Of a stretch of DNA of 10,420 nt, positions 1 through 6,877 are shown in pieces; within the stretch, counting starts at the first letter, position 1, and every line of letters starts with the position of its first letter. The notes under the pieces are model-generated. The model was not told the origin of the DNA. It did no database searches and saw only the letters and a list, made by a program, of their open reading frames with translations. The stretch is from an uncultured Bacteroides sp. (GTDB lineage Bacteria > Bacteroidota > Bacteroidia > Bacteroidales > Bacteroidaceae). The translations under genes were made by a program, and so were the position numbers. The DNA is taken from positions 1 through 10,420 of the forward strand of contig CAUDXH010000035.1 of NCBI GenBank assembly GCA_958453305.1. The letters run 5' to 3'.

Positions 1-45
1 AACGGTTTTCAAGACCGCCGCAATCGACCACTCTGCCACCTCTCC
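1..45 (-). tRNA. tRNA-Ser(UGA), 5' part only
   Basis: Read on the minus strand, the sequence starts with the acceptor strand GGAGAGG (45-39), followed by U8 and a D arm containing AGTGGTCGA. The anticodon arm is a stem GCGGT/ACCGT with loop CTTGAAA. The loop gives anticodon TGA, which reads UCA serine codons. The variable arm (expected to be long, as in serine tRNAs), T arm and 3' acceptor strand lie outside the window before position 1. A consensus promoter lies just upstream at 85-115 on the same strand. The anticodon loop is intact, so the identity is firm although only about half the gene is visible. Confidence 0.93.
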
Positions 46-47
46 AG

Positions 48-79
48 GTTTCTTTTGAGAAACACTTTCTTTTCGAAAG
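48..79 (-). other. Tandem small hairpins in the tRNA-Ser leader
   Basis: On the minus strand, between the predicted transcription start (about 78-80) and the first tRNA base, two perfect small hairpins follow each other. The first is CTTTC-GAAAA-GAAAG (79-65). The second is GTTTCT-CAAA-AGAAAC (63-48). They fill almost the whole pre-tRNA leader. This is seen directly. A role in 5' processing by RNase P or in leader stability is only inference. Confidence 0.5.
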
Positions 80-84
80 CGGTG

Positions 85-115
85 CAAAGGTACGCATTTT
101 TTTTTAACCTGCAAA
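85..115 (-). promoter_or_regulatory. Consensus Bacteroidetes promoter for tRNA-Ser
   Basis: On the minus strand a -33 box TTTG (115-112) and a -7 box TACCTTTG (92-85) are separated by exactly 19 bases. This matches the TTTG / TAnnTTTG pattern known for the primary sigma factor of Bacteroides. Transcription should start near 78-80 and run into tRNA-Ser. Confidence 0.85.
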
Positions 116-130
116 TATTCGACCGCTTTT

Positions 131-161
131 TTTGATTATTTTTTTCATCTTCGTACCTTTG
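131..161 (+). promoter_or_regulatory. Consensus Bacteroidetes promoter for the mutS2 operon
   Basis: A -33 box TTTG (131-134) and a -7 box TACCTTTG (154-161) are separated by 19 bases, a perfect match to the Bacteroides primary-sigma pattern. Transcription should begin around 167, giving a leader of about 50 bases before the mutS2 ATG at 219. The -33 box lies only 15 bases from the -33 box of the divergent tRNA-Ser promoter. Confidence 0.85.
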
Positions 162-218
162 CACCTGAAAAAACAGATTGATACATTATTTTATTAAAGG
201 ATTTTGTAATTTTACACT

Positions 219-2717
219 ATGATATATCCTCAAAACTTTGAGCAAAAAATAGGCTTTTCACAAATTCGACAGCTAATCACTGGAAAATGCCTGAGTACAT
301 TAGGAGAAGAACTTGTCAACGACATGTCGTTTTCTGATGATTTCACTTACATCAACCGCCGACTGGAAGAGGTAAATGAATTTATCCGCATTATTCAGGA
401 AGAAGATGCCTTTCCTGACCAGTATTTCTTCGATGTGCGCTCCTCGCTTAAGCGGATACGCATTGAGGGTATGTATATGGATGAGTCTGAACTTTTCGAC
501 TTGCGCCGTTCTTTGGAAACCATCCATAATATTGTCCGCTTTTTACAAATCACAGAAGAAGAAGAAACCGACTCACCTTATCCTGCTCTGCGTGAACTGG
601 CTACCGACATCTGTGTATTCCCGCAACTCATCACCCGCATCAACAATATTTTGGACAAGTTCGGTAAGATAAAAGATAATGCTTCAGCCGAACTACTCCG
701 TATCCGCCGTGAACTTTCGGCTACTACCGGAAGCATTTCACGCAGCTTAAATTCCATCTTACGCTCGGCACAATCGGAAGGCTATGTAGATAAAGATGTT
801 ACCCCTACGATGCGCGACGGACGTCTGGTTATCCCTATTGCTCCGGGTATGAAACGTAAAATCCGGGGAATCGTCCACGACGAATCGGCTACCGGTAAAA
901 CCGTATTTATCGAACCGGCTGAAGTGGTAGAAGCCAATAACCGTATTCGGGAACTGGAAGGTGAAGAACGACGCGAAATCATCCGCATCTTAACGGAATT
1001 TTCAGCTACGGTCCGTCCGCAAATCCCTGAAATTCTTCAATCCTATGAATTCCTTGCCGAAATCGACTTTATCCGTGCCAAGGCTCTATTTTGTATGGAT
1101 ATCAAGGGAACTAAACCGGCTTTTGAAAACCGGCAAATCATTGACTGGTTTGATGCCATTCACCCTCTTTTGCAGATTTCACTTGCCAAACATGACAAAA
1201 AAGTCATTCCACTTGACATTGAACTGACACCCCAACAGCGCATCTTGCTCATATCCGGTCCAAATGCCGGAGGTAAATCCGTATGCTTGAAAACGGTCGG
1301 ACTGCTACAATACATGTTGCAGTGTGGTCTGCTCGTCCCGATGAACGAACGGAGCCATGCCGGAATATTCAGTCACATCTTTATTGATATCGGTGACGAA
1401 CAAAGCATCGAAGATGATTTGAGTACCTACTCATCTCACCTTACCAACATGAAAATGATGATGAAGTTTTGCGACCCTACCAGCCTCATCCTCATCGACG
1501 AGTTCGGAGGAGGTACAGAACCGCAAATCGGAGGTGCCATTGCCGAAGCAGTATTGAAACGTTTCAATGCAAAAAAAACATTCGGAGTGATTACTACACA
1601 CTATCAGAACCTCAAGCATTTTGCCGAGAATCATGAGGGAGTTATCAATGGGGCCATGCTGTATGACCGCCACGAAATGCGCGCGCTGTTCCAGTTGCAG
1701 ATTGGAAATCCCGGCAGTTCATTTGCCGTAGAAATTGCCCGGAAAATCGGACTTCCAGAGGACGTCATTGCCGATGCATCTGAAATCGTGGGAAGCGAAT
1801 ATATTCAAAGCGACAAGTATCTGCAGGATATTGTGCGCGACAAGCGCTATTGGGAGACCAAGCGGCAGAACATCCGCAAGCGGGAAAAGCAGATGGAAGA
1901 TACCATTCTCCGCTATGAACGTGAAATGGAAGAACTGGAACGAAGCCGCAAGGAAATCCTGAAAAACGCCAAAGAGGAAGCTGAACGCTTACTGCGTGAA
2001 TCGAACGCCAAGATTGAAAATACCATCCGCTCAATTAAAGAAGCTCAAGCGGAAAAAGAACGCACCCGTTCTGCCCGACAGGAATTGAGTGATTTCCGCC
2101 AGCAGATTGAGCAGATTGAAAAAGCAGCCGTGGAAGAAAAAATCGCACGGAAAATGGAAAAACTGCGCGAAAAGCAGGAAAGAAAAAAAGAAAAAAAATC
2201 ACAGCAGCAAAATACAGACTCTACTCCTATTGCTCCATCTAAACCGGCACCCTTACAACAGGGAGAATACGTCCGCATCAAAGGACAAAGCAGCATAGGA
2301 CAAATCATGGAACTAAATGGCAAAAATGCTGTAGTCATGTTTGGTCTGATGAAAACCAACGTCAAAAGTGAGCGTCTGGAACGTGCTGAAGCTCCCAAGC
2401 CCAACAACACTATAGCAAAAGCCACATTTGTGAGCAGCGAAACGCAAGAGCAGATGTATGAAAAACGCCTGAATTTCAAACAAGACATTGACGTGAGAGG
2501 CATGCGAGGAGATGAAGCTATACAAGCTGTGACTTACTTTATTGACGATGCCATTCTGGTGGGTTCAAGTCGCGTACGTATCCTCCACGGAACAGGAACG
2601 GGCATCTTGCGCACACTTATACGCCAATATCTTGCCACCGTACCGGGCGTTGCTCATTTTCAAGATGAACACGTACAGTTCGGAGGGGCAGGAATTACAG
2701 TTGTCGATTTAAAATAA
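219..2717 (+). CDS. mutS2: MutS2 family ATPase/endonuclease with C-terminal Smr domain
   Basis: MutS2 proteins are dimeric ABC-type ATPases related to MutS. They lack the mismatch-recognition domain and act in suppressing recombination or, as shown in Bacillus, in splitting collided ribosomes. Visible here in 832 residues: an N-terminal helical core/lever region, Walker A GPNAGGKS (347-354), ABC signature STYSSH (402-407), Walker B LILIDEF (423-429), and a long charged coiled-coil clamp (about 520-660). A small KOW-like beta domain follows a Pro-rich linker (about 682-725). The C-terminal Smr domain has DIDVRG (756-761) and HGTGTG (790-795), the family's nuclease/RNA-binding motifs. Length is close to the usual 780-830. 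The ATG at 219 follows a consensus promoter, and no Shine-Dalgarno is present at normal distance, as is usual in this phylum. The serine dehydratase gene follows after 18 bases, so the two are probably co-transcribed. All motifs are intact. Confidence 0.96.
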   Translation: MIYPQNFEQKIGFSQIRQLITGKCLSTLGEELVNDMSFSDDFTYINRRLEEVNEFIRIIQEEDAFPDQYFFDVRSSLKRIRIEGMYMDESELFDLRRSLETIHNIVRFLQITEEEETDSPYPALRELATDICVFPQLITRINNILDKFGKIKDNASAELLRIRRELSATTGSISRSLNSILRSAQSEGYVDKDVTPTMRDGRLVIPIAPGMKRKIRGIVHDESATGKTVFIEPAEVVEANNRIRELEGEERREIIRILTEFSATVRPQIPEILQSYEFLAEIDFIRAKALFCMDIKGTKPAFENRQIIDWFDAIHPLLQISLAKHDKKVIPLDIELTPQQRILLISGPNAGGKSVCLKTVGLLQYMLQCGLLVPMNERSHAGIFSHIFIDIGDEQSIEDDLSTYSSHLTNMKMMMKFCDPTSLILIDEFGGGTEPQIGGAIAEAVLKRFNAKKTFGVITTHYQNLKHFAENHEGVINGAMLYDRHEMRALFQLQIGNPGSSFAVEIARKIGLPEDVIADASEIVGSEYIQSDKYLQDIVRDKRYWETKRQNIRKREKQMEDTILRYEREMEELERSRKEILKNAKEEAERLLRESNAKIENTIRSIKEAQAEKERTRSARQELSDFRQQIEQIEKAAVEEKIARKMEKLREKQERKKEKKSQQQNTDSTPIAPSKPAPLQQGEYVRIKGQSSIGQIMELNGKNAVVMFGLMKTNVKSERLERAEAPKPNNTIAKATFVSSETQEQMYEKRLNFKQDIDVRGMRGDEAIQAVTYFIDDAILVGSSRVRILHGTGTGILRTLIRQYLATVPGVAHFQDEHVQFGGAGITVVDLK

Positions 2718-2735
2718 CCTCTTATATACACCACC

Positions 2736-3944
2736 ATGAAATCAATAAAAGAACTTTACCGCATCGGTACCGGTCCTTCAAGCAGCCACACCATGGGACC
2801 ACGCAAGGCCGCTGAACAGTTCCTCGCACTCCATCCGGAAGCTGCATCATTCCAAGTCACCTTATATGGTAGCCTTGCAGCCACCGGAAAAGGTCACATG
2901 ACGGATGTGGCTATTCTCGACGTGATGCAACCCCACGCTCCTGTTGAAATCATCTGGAAACCCCATATTTTCTTCCCGTTCCACCCTAATGGAATGACTT
3001 TTAAATCACTGGACGAGAATAAACACATCACCGATGAATGGACCGTATTCAGCGTGGGCGGAGGAGCTTTGGCTGAAGAGGGACATGACCGGACAGAAAC
3101 ACCCGAAGTATATACCATGAGTACCATGAGCCAGATTTTATACTGGTGCGAACATACCGGAAGAAGCTACTGGGAATATGTGGAACAGTGTGAAGGTACT
3201 GAAATTTGGGACTACCTTGCCGAAGTTTGGGAAACCATGAAAGCGGCTATTCAACGCGGACTGGATGCTGAAGGAGTATTACCCGGCCCGCTCCACCTGC
3301 GACGCAAAGCTTCATCTTATTATATCCGCTCGAAAGGATATAAAAACTCGCTTCAGTCACGGGGCTTGCTTTATGCTTATGCACTTGCAGTGAGTGAAGA
3401 AAATGCCGCTGGAGGAAAAATCGTTACCGCTCCTACGTGTGGGGCTTGTGCTGTAGTTCCGGCTGTACTCTATCACCTGCAGCAAAGCCGCGATTTCAGT
3501 GATGCACGCATTCTTCGTGCTTTGGCGACAGCCGGGCTGGTAGGAAACATTGTAAAATACAATGCTTCCATTTCAGGAGCAGAAGCTGGGTGTCAGGCCG
3601 AAGTGGGAGTAGCCTGCTCAATGGCTTCAGCAGCCGCCAGCCAATTATTTGGAGGAAGCCCAGCACAAATTGAATATGCAGCCGAAATGGGACTGGAGCA
3701 CCACTTGGGTATGACATGCGACCCCGTATGCGGACTCGTTCAAATACCTTGTATCGAACGTAATGCCTATGCTGCTGCCCGTGCACTTGATGCCAATTTG
3801 TACTCGGCATTTACTGATGGACATCACCGGGTTTCATTCGACAAAGTAGTAGAAGTCATGAAGCAAACGGGGCATGATTTACCTTCATTATACAAAGAAA
3901 CCAGTGAAGGAGGTCTTGCCAAAAATTATCAGCAGATGGAATAA
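2736..3944 (+). CDS. sdaA: L-serine dehydratase (L-serine ammonia-lyase), single-chain Fe-S type
   Basis: Converts L-serine to pyruvate and ammonia in the cytoplasm with a [4Fe-4S] cluster. The N-terminal beta domain opens with the family motif SSSHTMGP (15-22). The C-terminal alpha domain begins around residue 190 and carries TAPTCGAC (from about 231), GCQAEVG (285-291) and CDPVCGLVQIPC (328-339). The three expected cluster cysteines are C286, C328 and C339. Their 42- and 11-residue spacing equals what I recall for the Legionella enzyme. At 402 residues it is about 55 shorter than E. coli or Legionella homologues, all of it lost before the first cluster cysteine. The chain ends in Met-Glu, where several homologues end in a cysteine that binds the cluster. 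Extra cysteines are present at 235, 238 and 332. It probably shares the mutS2 transcript, which ends at the hairpin at 4096. Confidence 0.94.
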   Translation: MKSIKELYRIGTGPSSSHTMGPRKAAEQFLALHPEAASFQVTLYGSLAATGKGHMTDVAILDVMQPHAPVEIIWKPHIFFPFHPNGMTFKSLDENKHITDEWTVFSVGGGALAEEGHDRTETPEVYTMSTMSQILYWCEHTGRSYWEYVEQCEGTEIWDYLAEVWETMKAAIQRGLDAEGVLPGPLHLRRKASSYYIRSKGYKNSLQSRGLLYAYALAVSEENAAGGKIVTAPTCGACAVVPAVLYHLQQSRDFSDARILRALATAGLVGNIVKYNASISGAEAGCQAEVGVACSMASAAASQLFGGSPAQIEYAAEMGLEHHLGMTCDPVCGLVQIPCIERNAYAAARALDANLYSAFTDGHHRVSFDKVVEVMKQTGHDLPSLYKETSEGGLAKNYQQME

Positions 3945-4095
3945 AGGAATAAGTTACAGAATAACGAATCAAACTGAATAAACAAAAATATATAACAACA
4001 ACCGGAAGATAAGGCAGGAAAATATACACCTGCACTTCTCCTTCTATCACAGCAACCCGAAAACATCTGAAGAAACCAAGAAAAAGAATCATTAA

Positions 4096-4142
4096 ACTAA
4101 AAATCCCGGCTGCATATCTGCGGTCGGGATTTTTAGTTTTTA
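4096..4142. terminator. Bidirectional rho-independent terminator between convergent sdaA and dnaA
   Basis: A perfect 13-bp inverted repeat, ACTAAAAATCCCG (4096-4108) and CGGGATTTTTAGT (4125-4137), encloses a 16-base loop with a possible inner GCA/TGC stem. T-rich sequence follows on the plus strand (TTTTTATTTT), and the minus-strand exit is also T-rich (TTTAAT). It sits 151 bases after the serine dehydratase stop and about 20 bases beyond the dnaA stop, so it can serve both converging genes. Nothing else recognisable was seen in 3945-4095, apart from a weak GCAGG/CCTGC stem around 4013-4032. Confidence 0.85.
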
Positions 4143-4162
4143 TTTTCACATAAGAGCTAAAG

Positions 4163-5575
4163 TTACCTTGCTCTTAAACCTGTTTCAATTTCTTCTATTT
4201 CTGCTTTAAATGCCTTATCAACATCCACCTGATCTTTTACGATTTTACAGGCATGCAGCACCGTTGCATGGTCTTTATTGCCAATAAGCTTACCAATTTT
4301 CGAGGAAGATGTATCAGTATGTTTCTTTGCCAGATACATGGCCACCTGACGCACCTGAACCACCTCACGCTTGCGTGTCTTAGTGTGAATCACAGTTGCA
4401 TCAATCTTATAATGTGCACACACTTTCTCAATGATATCGTTCACTGTAACTGGCTTCACCTCAGCACAACGTACCGCTTTTTGAACAATGCGCTGTGCCA
4501 ATTCCAAATTCACATCACGCTTGAGCAAAATAGACTGAGCCAATAGTGAATTGACAATTCCCTCCAGCTCACGCACGCTCTCATTTACATTTTCAGCGAT
4601 ATAGCTGATGACCGATTCCGGAATAGTCAATCCATCACGACGTATCTTATTGCGCAGAATATTCTTACGTAACTCCACATCCGGTTTTTCAAGCTCAGCC
4701 ACAAGTCCCCATTTAAAACGGGTAAGCAAACGGTCTTCCATACCTTGCAACATAACCGGAGCGCGGTCTGACGTTAAAATCAGCTGCTTACCGTTTTGAT
4801 GCAGATGGTTAAATATATGGAAGAAAGTATTCTGTGTTTTTGTAACACCGGCAAATTCTTGAATATCGTCAATAATCAGAACGTCTATCGTCTGATAAAA
4901 GCTGATAAAATCATTAAAGTGATTCGTACGTACCGAATCAGTATATTGTACCTGAAATAAATGTGCCGAAACATAAAGCACGCGCTTTTCGGGATAGAGT
5001 TCTTTTATACGCGTACCTATCGCATTGATAAGATGCGTCTTTCCTACACCCGAAGGACCATAAATAAACAACGGATTAAATGTACGTGCCGGATTTTGAG
5101 CTACTGTCTCAGCAACTGTTCTTGAAAACTCATTACTGTTCCCTTTTATAAAGTTTTCAAAATTATAATTTGGATTCAGATGCGGATCTAAATCCTGCGG
5201 AGCTGGTGCCTGCAAAGGATTAGGAGCCTTATTCGCATTATGAACAGGCGCTGGCTGGGGCAAAGCAGATGAACGCTCAGTCCCTTTTATATTTACAGTT
5301 ATATGGTTTGTCTTATCGGTGAGGATAGAATACATCAACTCAGTGCCCTCACCAATTTCCTTATATATGGCTGCACGAAGCAACCCCACATACTTCTCTT
5401 CCAGATATTCATAGAAGAAAGGACTGGGAACACCAATAGTCAATGCCTTCCCTTCGTATTTCAAGGGAACAATAGGCTCAAACCAGGTTTTGAAAGCCGT
5501 TACATTTTTCACATTGTCCCTAATAAAAGAGAGACAACGATTCCACAACGTTACGGCTTGATTATTTTCAATCAT
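4163..5575 (-). CDS. dnaA: Chromosomal replication initiator DnaA
   Basis: DnaA binds DnaA boxes at the origin, melts the DNA with ATP and recruits the replicative helicase. All four domains are present in 470 residues. Domain I (1 to about 90) carries the W/F-rich helicase-interaction region. Domain II (about 100-135) is a Pro/Asn/Ala-rich linker. The AAA+ domain III has Walker A GPSGVGKT (173-180), Walker B LIIDDIQ (233-239), sensor 1 LILTSDRAP (265-273), the RLLTRFKWG box with the likely arginine finger R286, and sensor 2 R335 in VRELEG. Domain IV is the helix-turn-helix DNA-binding domain, with VRQVAMYLAKK (408-418) and the signature DHATVLHACK (435-444). The ATG at 5575 gives the normal N-terminus. 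It is transcribed alone: the next gene upstream on this strand ends about 395 bases away, and the convergent side closes with a terminator. Confidence 0.98.
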   Translation of the reverse strand: MIENNQAVTLWNRCLSFIRDNVKNVTAFKTWFEPIVPLKYEGKALTIGVPSPFFYEYLEEKYVGLLRAAIYKEIGEGTELMYSILTDKTNHITVNIKGTERSSALPQPAPVHNANKAPNPLQAPAPQDLDPHLNPNYNFENFIKGNSNEFSRTVAETVAQNPARTFNPLFIYGPSGVGKTHLINAIGTRIKELYPEKRVLYVSAHLFQVQYTDSVRTNHFNDFISFYQTIDVLIIDDIQEFAGVTKTQNTFFHIFNHLHQNGKQLILTSDRAPVMLQGMEDRLLTRFKWGLVAELEKPDVELRKNILRNKIRRDGLTIPESVISYIAENVNESVRELEGIVNSLLAQSILLKRDVNLELAQRIVQKAVRCAEVKPVTVNDIIEKVCAHYKIDATVIHTKTRKREVVQVRQVAMYLAKKHTDTSSSKIGKLIGNKDHATVLHACKIVKDQVDVDKAFKAEIEEIETGLRAR

Positions 5576-5850
5576 ACATACGTTGTTATTAATAAAGCGA
5601 AACTTCTACGTTTGCAAAGTTCGTAATGAATTTCTATAAAAACAAGTCTCTTTTTTCTTTGTTTTTTAATTTTTTATTTAACACCATGATTTACAGATTA
5701 TTACAAAGATGTTAAAACTTTCATAAAAAACGATCAAAGCATTCTTTTATAAAAATCTATTTATCAAACGGTTAGACTATACCCTATCACTCGGATATAA
5801 AGTTTCCTCTATAACTATATCACTAATATTCAAAGCATTTACTCCTTCCT
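5576..5850. other. AT-rich non-coding region upstream of dnaA
   Basis: About 275 bases of strongly AT-rich sequence hold no convincing ORF on either strand. No sequence close to the consensus DnaA box TTATnCACA was found by eye in either orientation. The nearest, TTATCAAAC at 5761, has three mismatches. A 10-base direct repeat TCAAAGCATT occurs at 5734-5743 and 5830-5839. A possible dnaA promoter lies close to the gene (see 5615-5646). The region probably holds the dnaA control sequences. There is no positive evidence here that it is the replication origin. Confidence 0.6.
5615..5646 (-). promoter_or_regulatory. Possible dnaA promoter (imperfect match)
   Basis: On the minus strand GAACTTTG (5622-5615) resembles the -7 box TAnnTTTG with one mismatch. 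CTTG (5646-5643), 20 bases further upstream, resembles the -33 box TTTG with one mismatch. Transcription would begin near 5608, leaving a leader of about 33 bases before the dnaA ATG. Spacing and placement fit, but both boxes are imperfect. Alternatives such as the CTTTG-containing repeats at 5735 and 5831 cannot be excluded. Confidence 0.35.
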
Positions 5851-5947
5851 AAAAAATTAAAAAGCCGACTTTATTATTTAGATAAATTCTATATAATATT
5901 TTTTCACTTCATCTAAAGCATCCTCTTTCAGCAGATAGAATCGGCTT
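5851..5947 (-). terminator. Likely terminator structure of the amidase-MCE operon
   Basis: Read on the minus strand, AAGCCGA (5947-5941) can pair with TCGGCTT (5868-5862), which is followed directly by a T-rich tract TTTAATTTTTT (5861-5851). Inside this, ATTCTAT (5941-5935) can pair with ATAGAAT (5892-5886). The two stems overlap by one base on the left arm. A GC-containing stem followed by a U-tract is the usual layout of an intrinsic terminator, but the loop is long (over 40 bases), so efficiency is uncertain. The structure overlaps almost all of the small ORF at 5878-5964. Confidence 0.45.
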
Positions 5948-5964
5948 ATCCGGAAAAGCCTCAT
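5878..5964 (-). CDS. Candidate 28-residue small protein at the end of the amidase-MCE operon
   Basis: An ATG lies 5 bases after the MCE gene stop codon (TAA-ATAAA-ATG) and opens a 28-codon frame ending in TAA. The product begins MRLFRISRFYLL, has a charged middle (residues 13-22, KEDALDEVKK), and ends in YYIEFI. The pattern is a basic, aromatic N-terminus, then an acidic helix-like stretch, then a hydrophobic end, which could form an amphipathic helix. The tight spacing suggests translational coupling to the MCE gene. I do not recognise a family. The alternative is a chance frame in the 3' untranslated region or a remnant of a longer gene. A terminator-like inverted repeat spans it. No function is proposed. 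Confidence 0.3.
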   Translation of the reverse strand: MRLFRISRFYLLKEDALDEVKKYYIEFI

Positions 5965-5969
5965 TTTAT

Positions 5970-6869
5970 TTATTCAGCTTTTTTATCCTTTCTGCCAAAC
6001 AAAGAGAAATGAACATAGCGTTTAGGATGTTCCTGCAAATCCTTCAGCAAGCTGGCCGCATTGGCAGCTGTAGCATTTAAACCATTATATAATGAAGAGT
6101 CATTCAGAAGCAGACCTAAAGAGTTGTCTTTCCGGTTTAACTTAGCAGTAAGTCCCTGTACGCTTTCCAAAGTAGCGTCAACACGAGCAAAAGTACTTGC
6201 ATAATCCACCGTTTTCAAGTTATCGCTGATTTCCTTGAGATTTTCTGTTATCTGCACAGCATTTCCCGTAAGTTGCGGTATATCATCAGACATCAAACGA
6301 TTCAGGTGACGAGCACTTTCATTTAATGAAGCCGTCAGTTTTTCGGCATTATCCAGAGTATTTTTTAAAGAAGGGGTAGAAAGCAGTTGATTCAAGGAAG
6401 TCAATATCGAATCCAGTTTAGGCATCATCTGTTCCACTTTGGGCAATATATCTTTTTCTGCAGCCCCTAACAGACCTTCATTGGCTACTCCATAAAGCGT
6501 ATCTTCCGGCTGACAAAATTCCACTTCCCCATCATAGGGCAGCAGCAAGTTCATCTTTACGGTTCCCAGCATTTCTGTCACCAGCTCAGCCTTGCTTTTT
6601 TTAGGCAAACGCATCACTTGATCCACCTCAAACCCTACTACTACATGTCCCGGTTTCTGATAATTATACTGAATATCACGTACTACACCCACTTTAAAAC
6701 CATTAGCAAATACGGGACTGGATTTTGCCAGACCATTCACATTGGTAAACTCTGCATAATAATAGCTTTCAGACTTAAACATATTAATCCCCTTCAGGTA
6801 GTTAATACCAAAGAAAAGAATTAAGAGTGCCGCGATTCCCGCCAAACCTATTTTTACTTCTTTTTTCAT
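5970..6869 (-). CDS. MCE/MlaD family protein, inner-membrane anchored
   Basis: MCE proteins are periplasmic lipid-binding subunits that, with an MlaE-type permease and an MlaF-type ATPase, move phospholipids between inner and outer membranes. In 299 residues: a short basic N-terminus and one membrane segment (about 7-24, LAGIAALLILFFGINYL), then a single MCE domain (about 35-113) including GLAKSSPVFANGFKVGVVRD. A long helical, probably coiled region (about 140-280) follows, and a basic tail ends in GRKDKKAE. The anchor without a cleavage site suggests a hexameric ring held at the inner membrane. It starts 8 bases after the amidase stop, so the two form an operon, linking lipid transport with cell-wall remodelling. 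The permease and ATPase genes are not in this window. Calling it mlaD by name would overstate the evidence, since other MCE types share this layout. Confidence 0.9.
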   Translation of the reverse strand: MKKEVKIGLAGIAALLILFFGINYLKGINMFKSESYYYAEFTNVNGLAKSSPVFANGFKVGVVRDIQYNYQKPGHVVVGFEVDQVMRLPKKSKAELVTEMLGTVKMNLLLPYDGEVEFCQPEDTLYGVANEGLLGAAEKDILPKVEQMMPKLDSILTSLNQLLSTPSLKNTLDNAEKLTASLNESARHLNRLMSDDIPQLTGNAVQITENLKEISDNLKTVDYASTFARVDATLESVQGLTAKLNRKDNSLGLLLNDSSLYNGLNATAANAASLLKDLQEHPKRYVHFSLFGRKDKKAE

Positions 6870-6877
6870 ATCGTTTT

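Noticed and set aside
2045..2503. A 152-codon minus-strand ORF inside mutS2
   Set aside because: It is antisense to the Glu/Lys-rich coiled-coil and KOW-like regions. Its Ser/Phe/Leu/Cys-rich product is the expected mirror of GAA/AAA-rich codons.
3856..4149. A 97-codon minus-strand ORF with hydrophobic stretches between the serine dehydratase gene and dnaA
   Set aside because: It starts beyond the bidirectional terminator hairpin, encodes the hairpin itself, and runs into the 3' end of the serine dehydratase gene. Its hydrophobicity follows from AT-rich sequence, and there is no recognisable domain.
5303..5626. A 107-codon plus-strand ORF overlapping the dnaA 5' end
   Set aside because: It is antisense to a strongly supported dnaA start, with no promoter or recognisable domain.
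5761..5955. TTATCAAAC (5761) and TTATCCGGA (5946) as DnaA boxes
   Set aside because: Each differs from TTATCCACA at three positions, and the second lies within the small ORF/terminator region rather than a box cluster.
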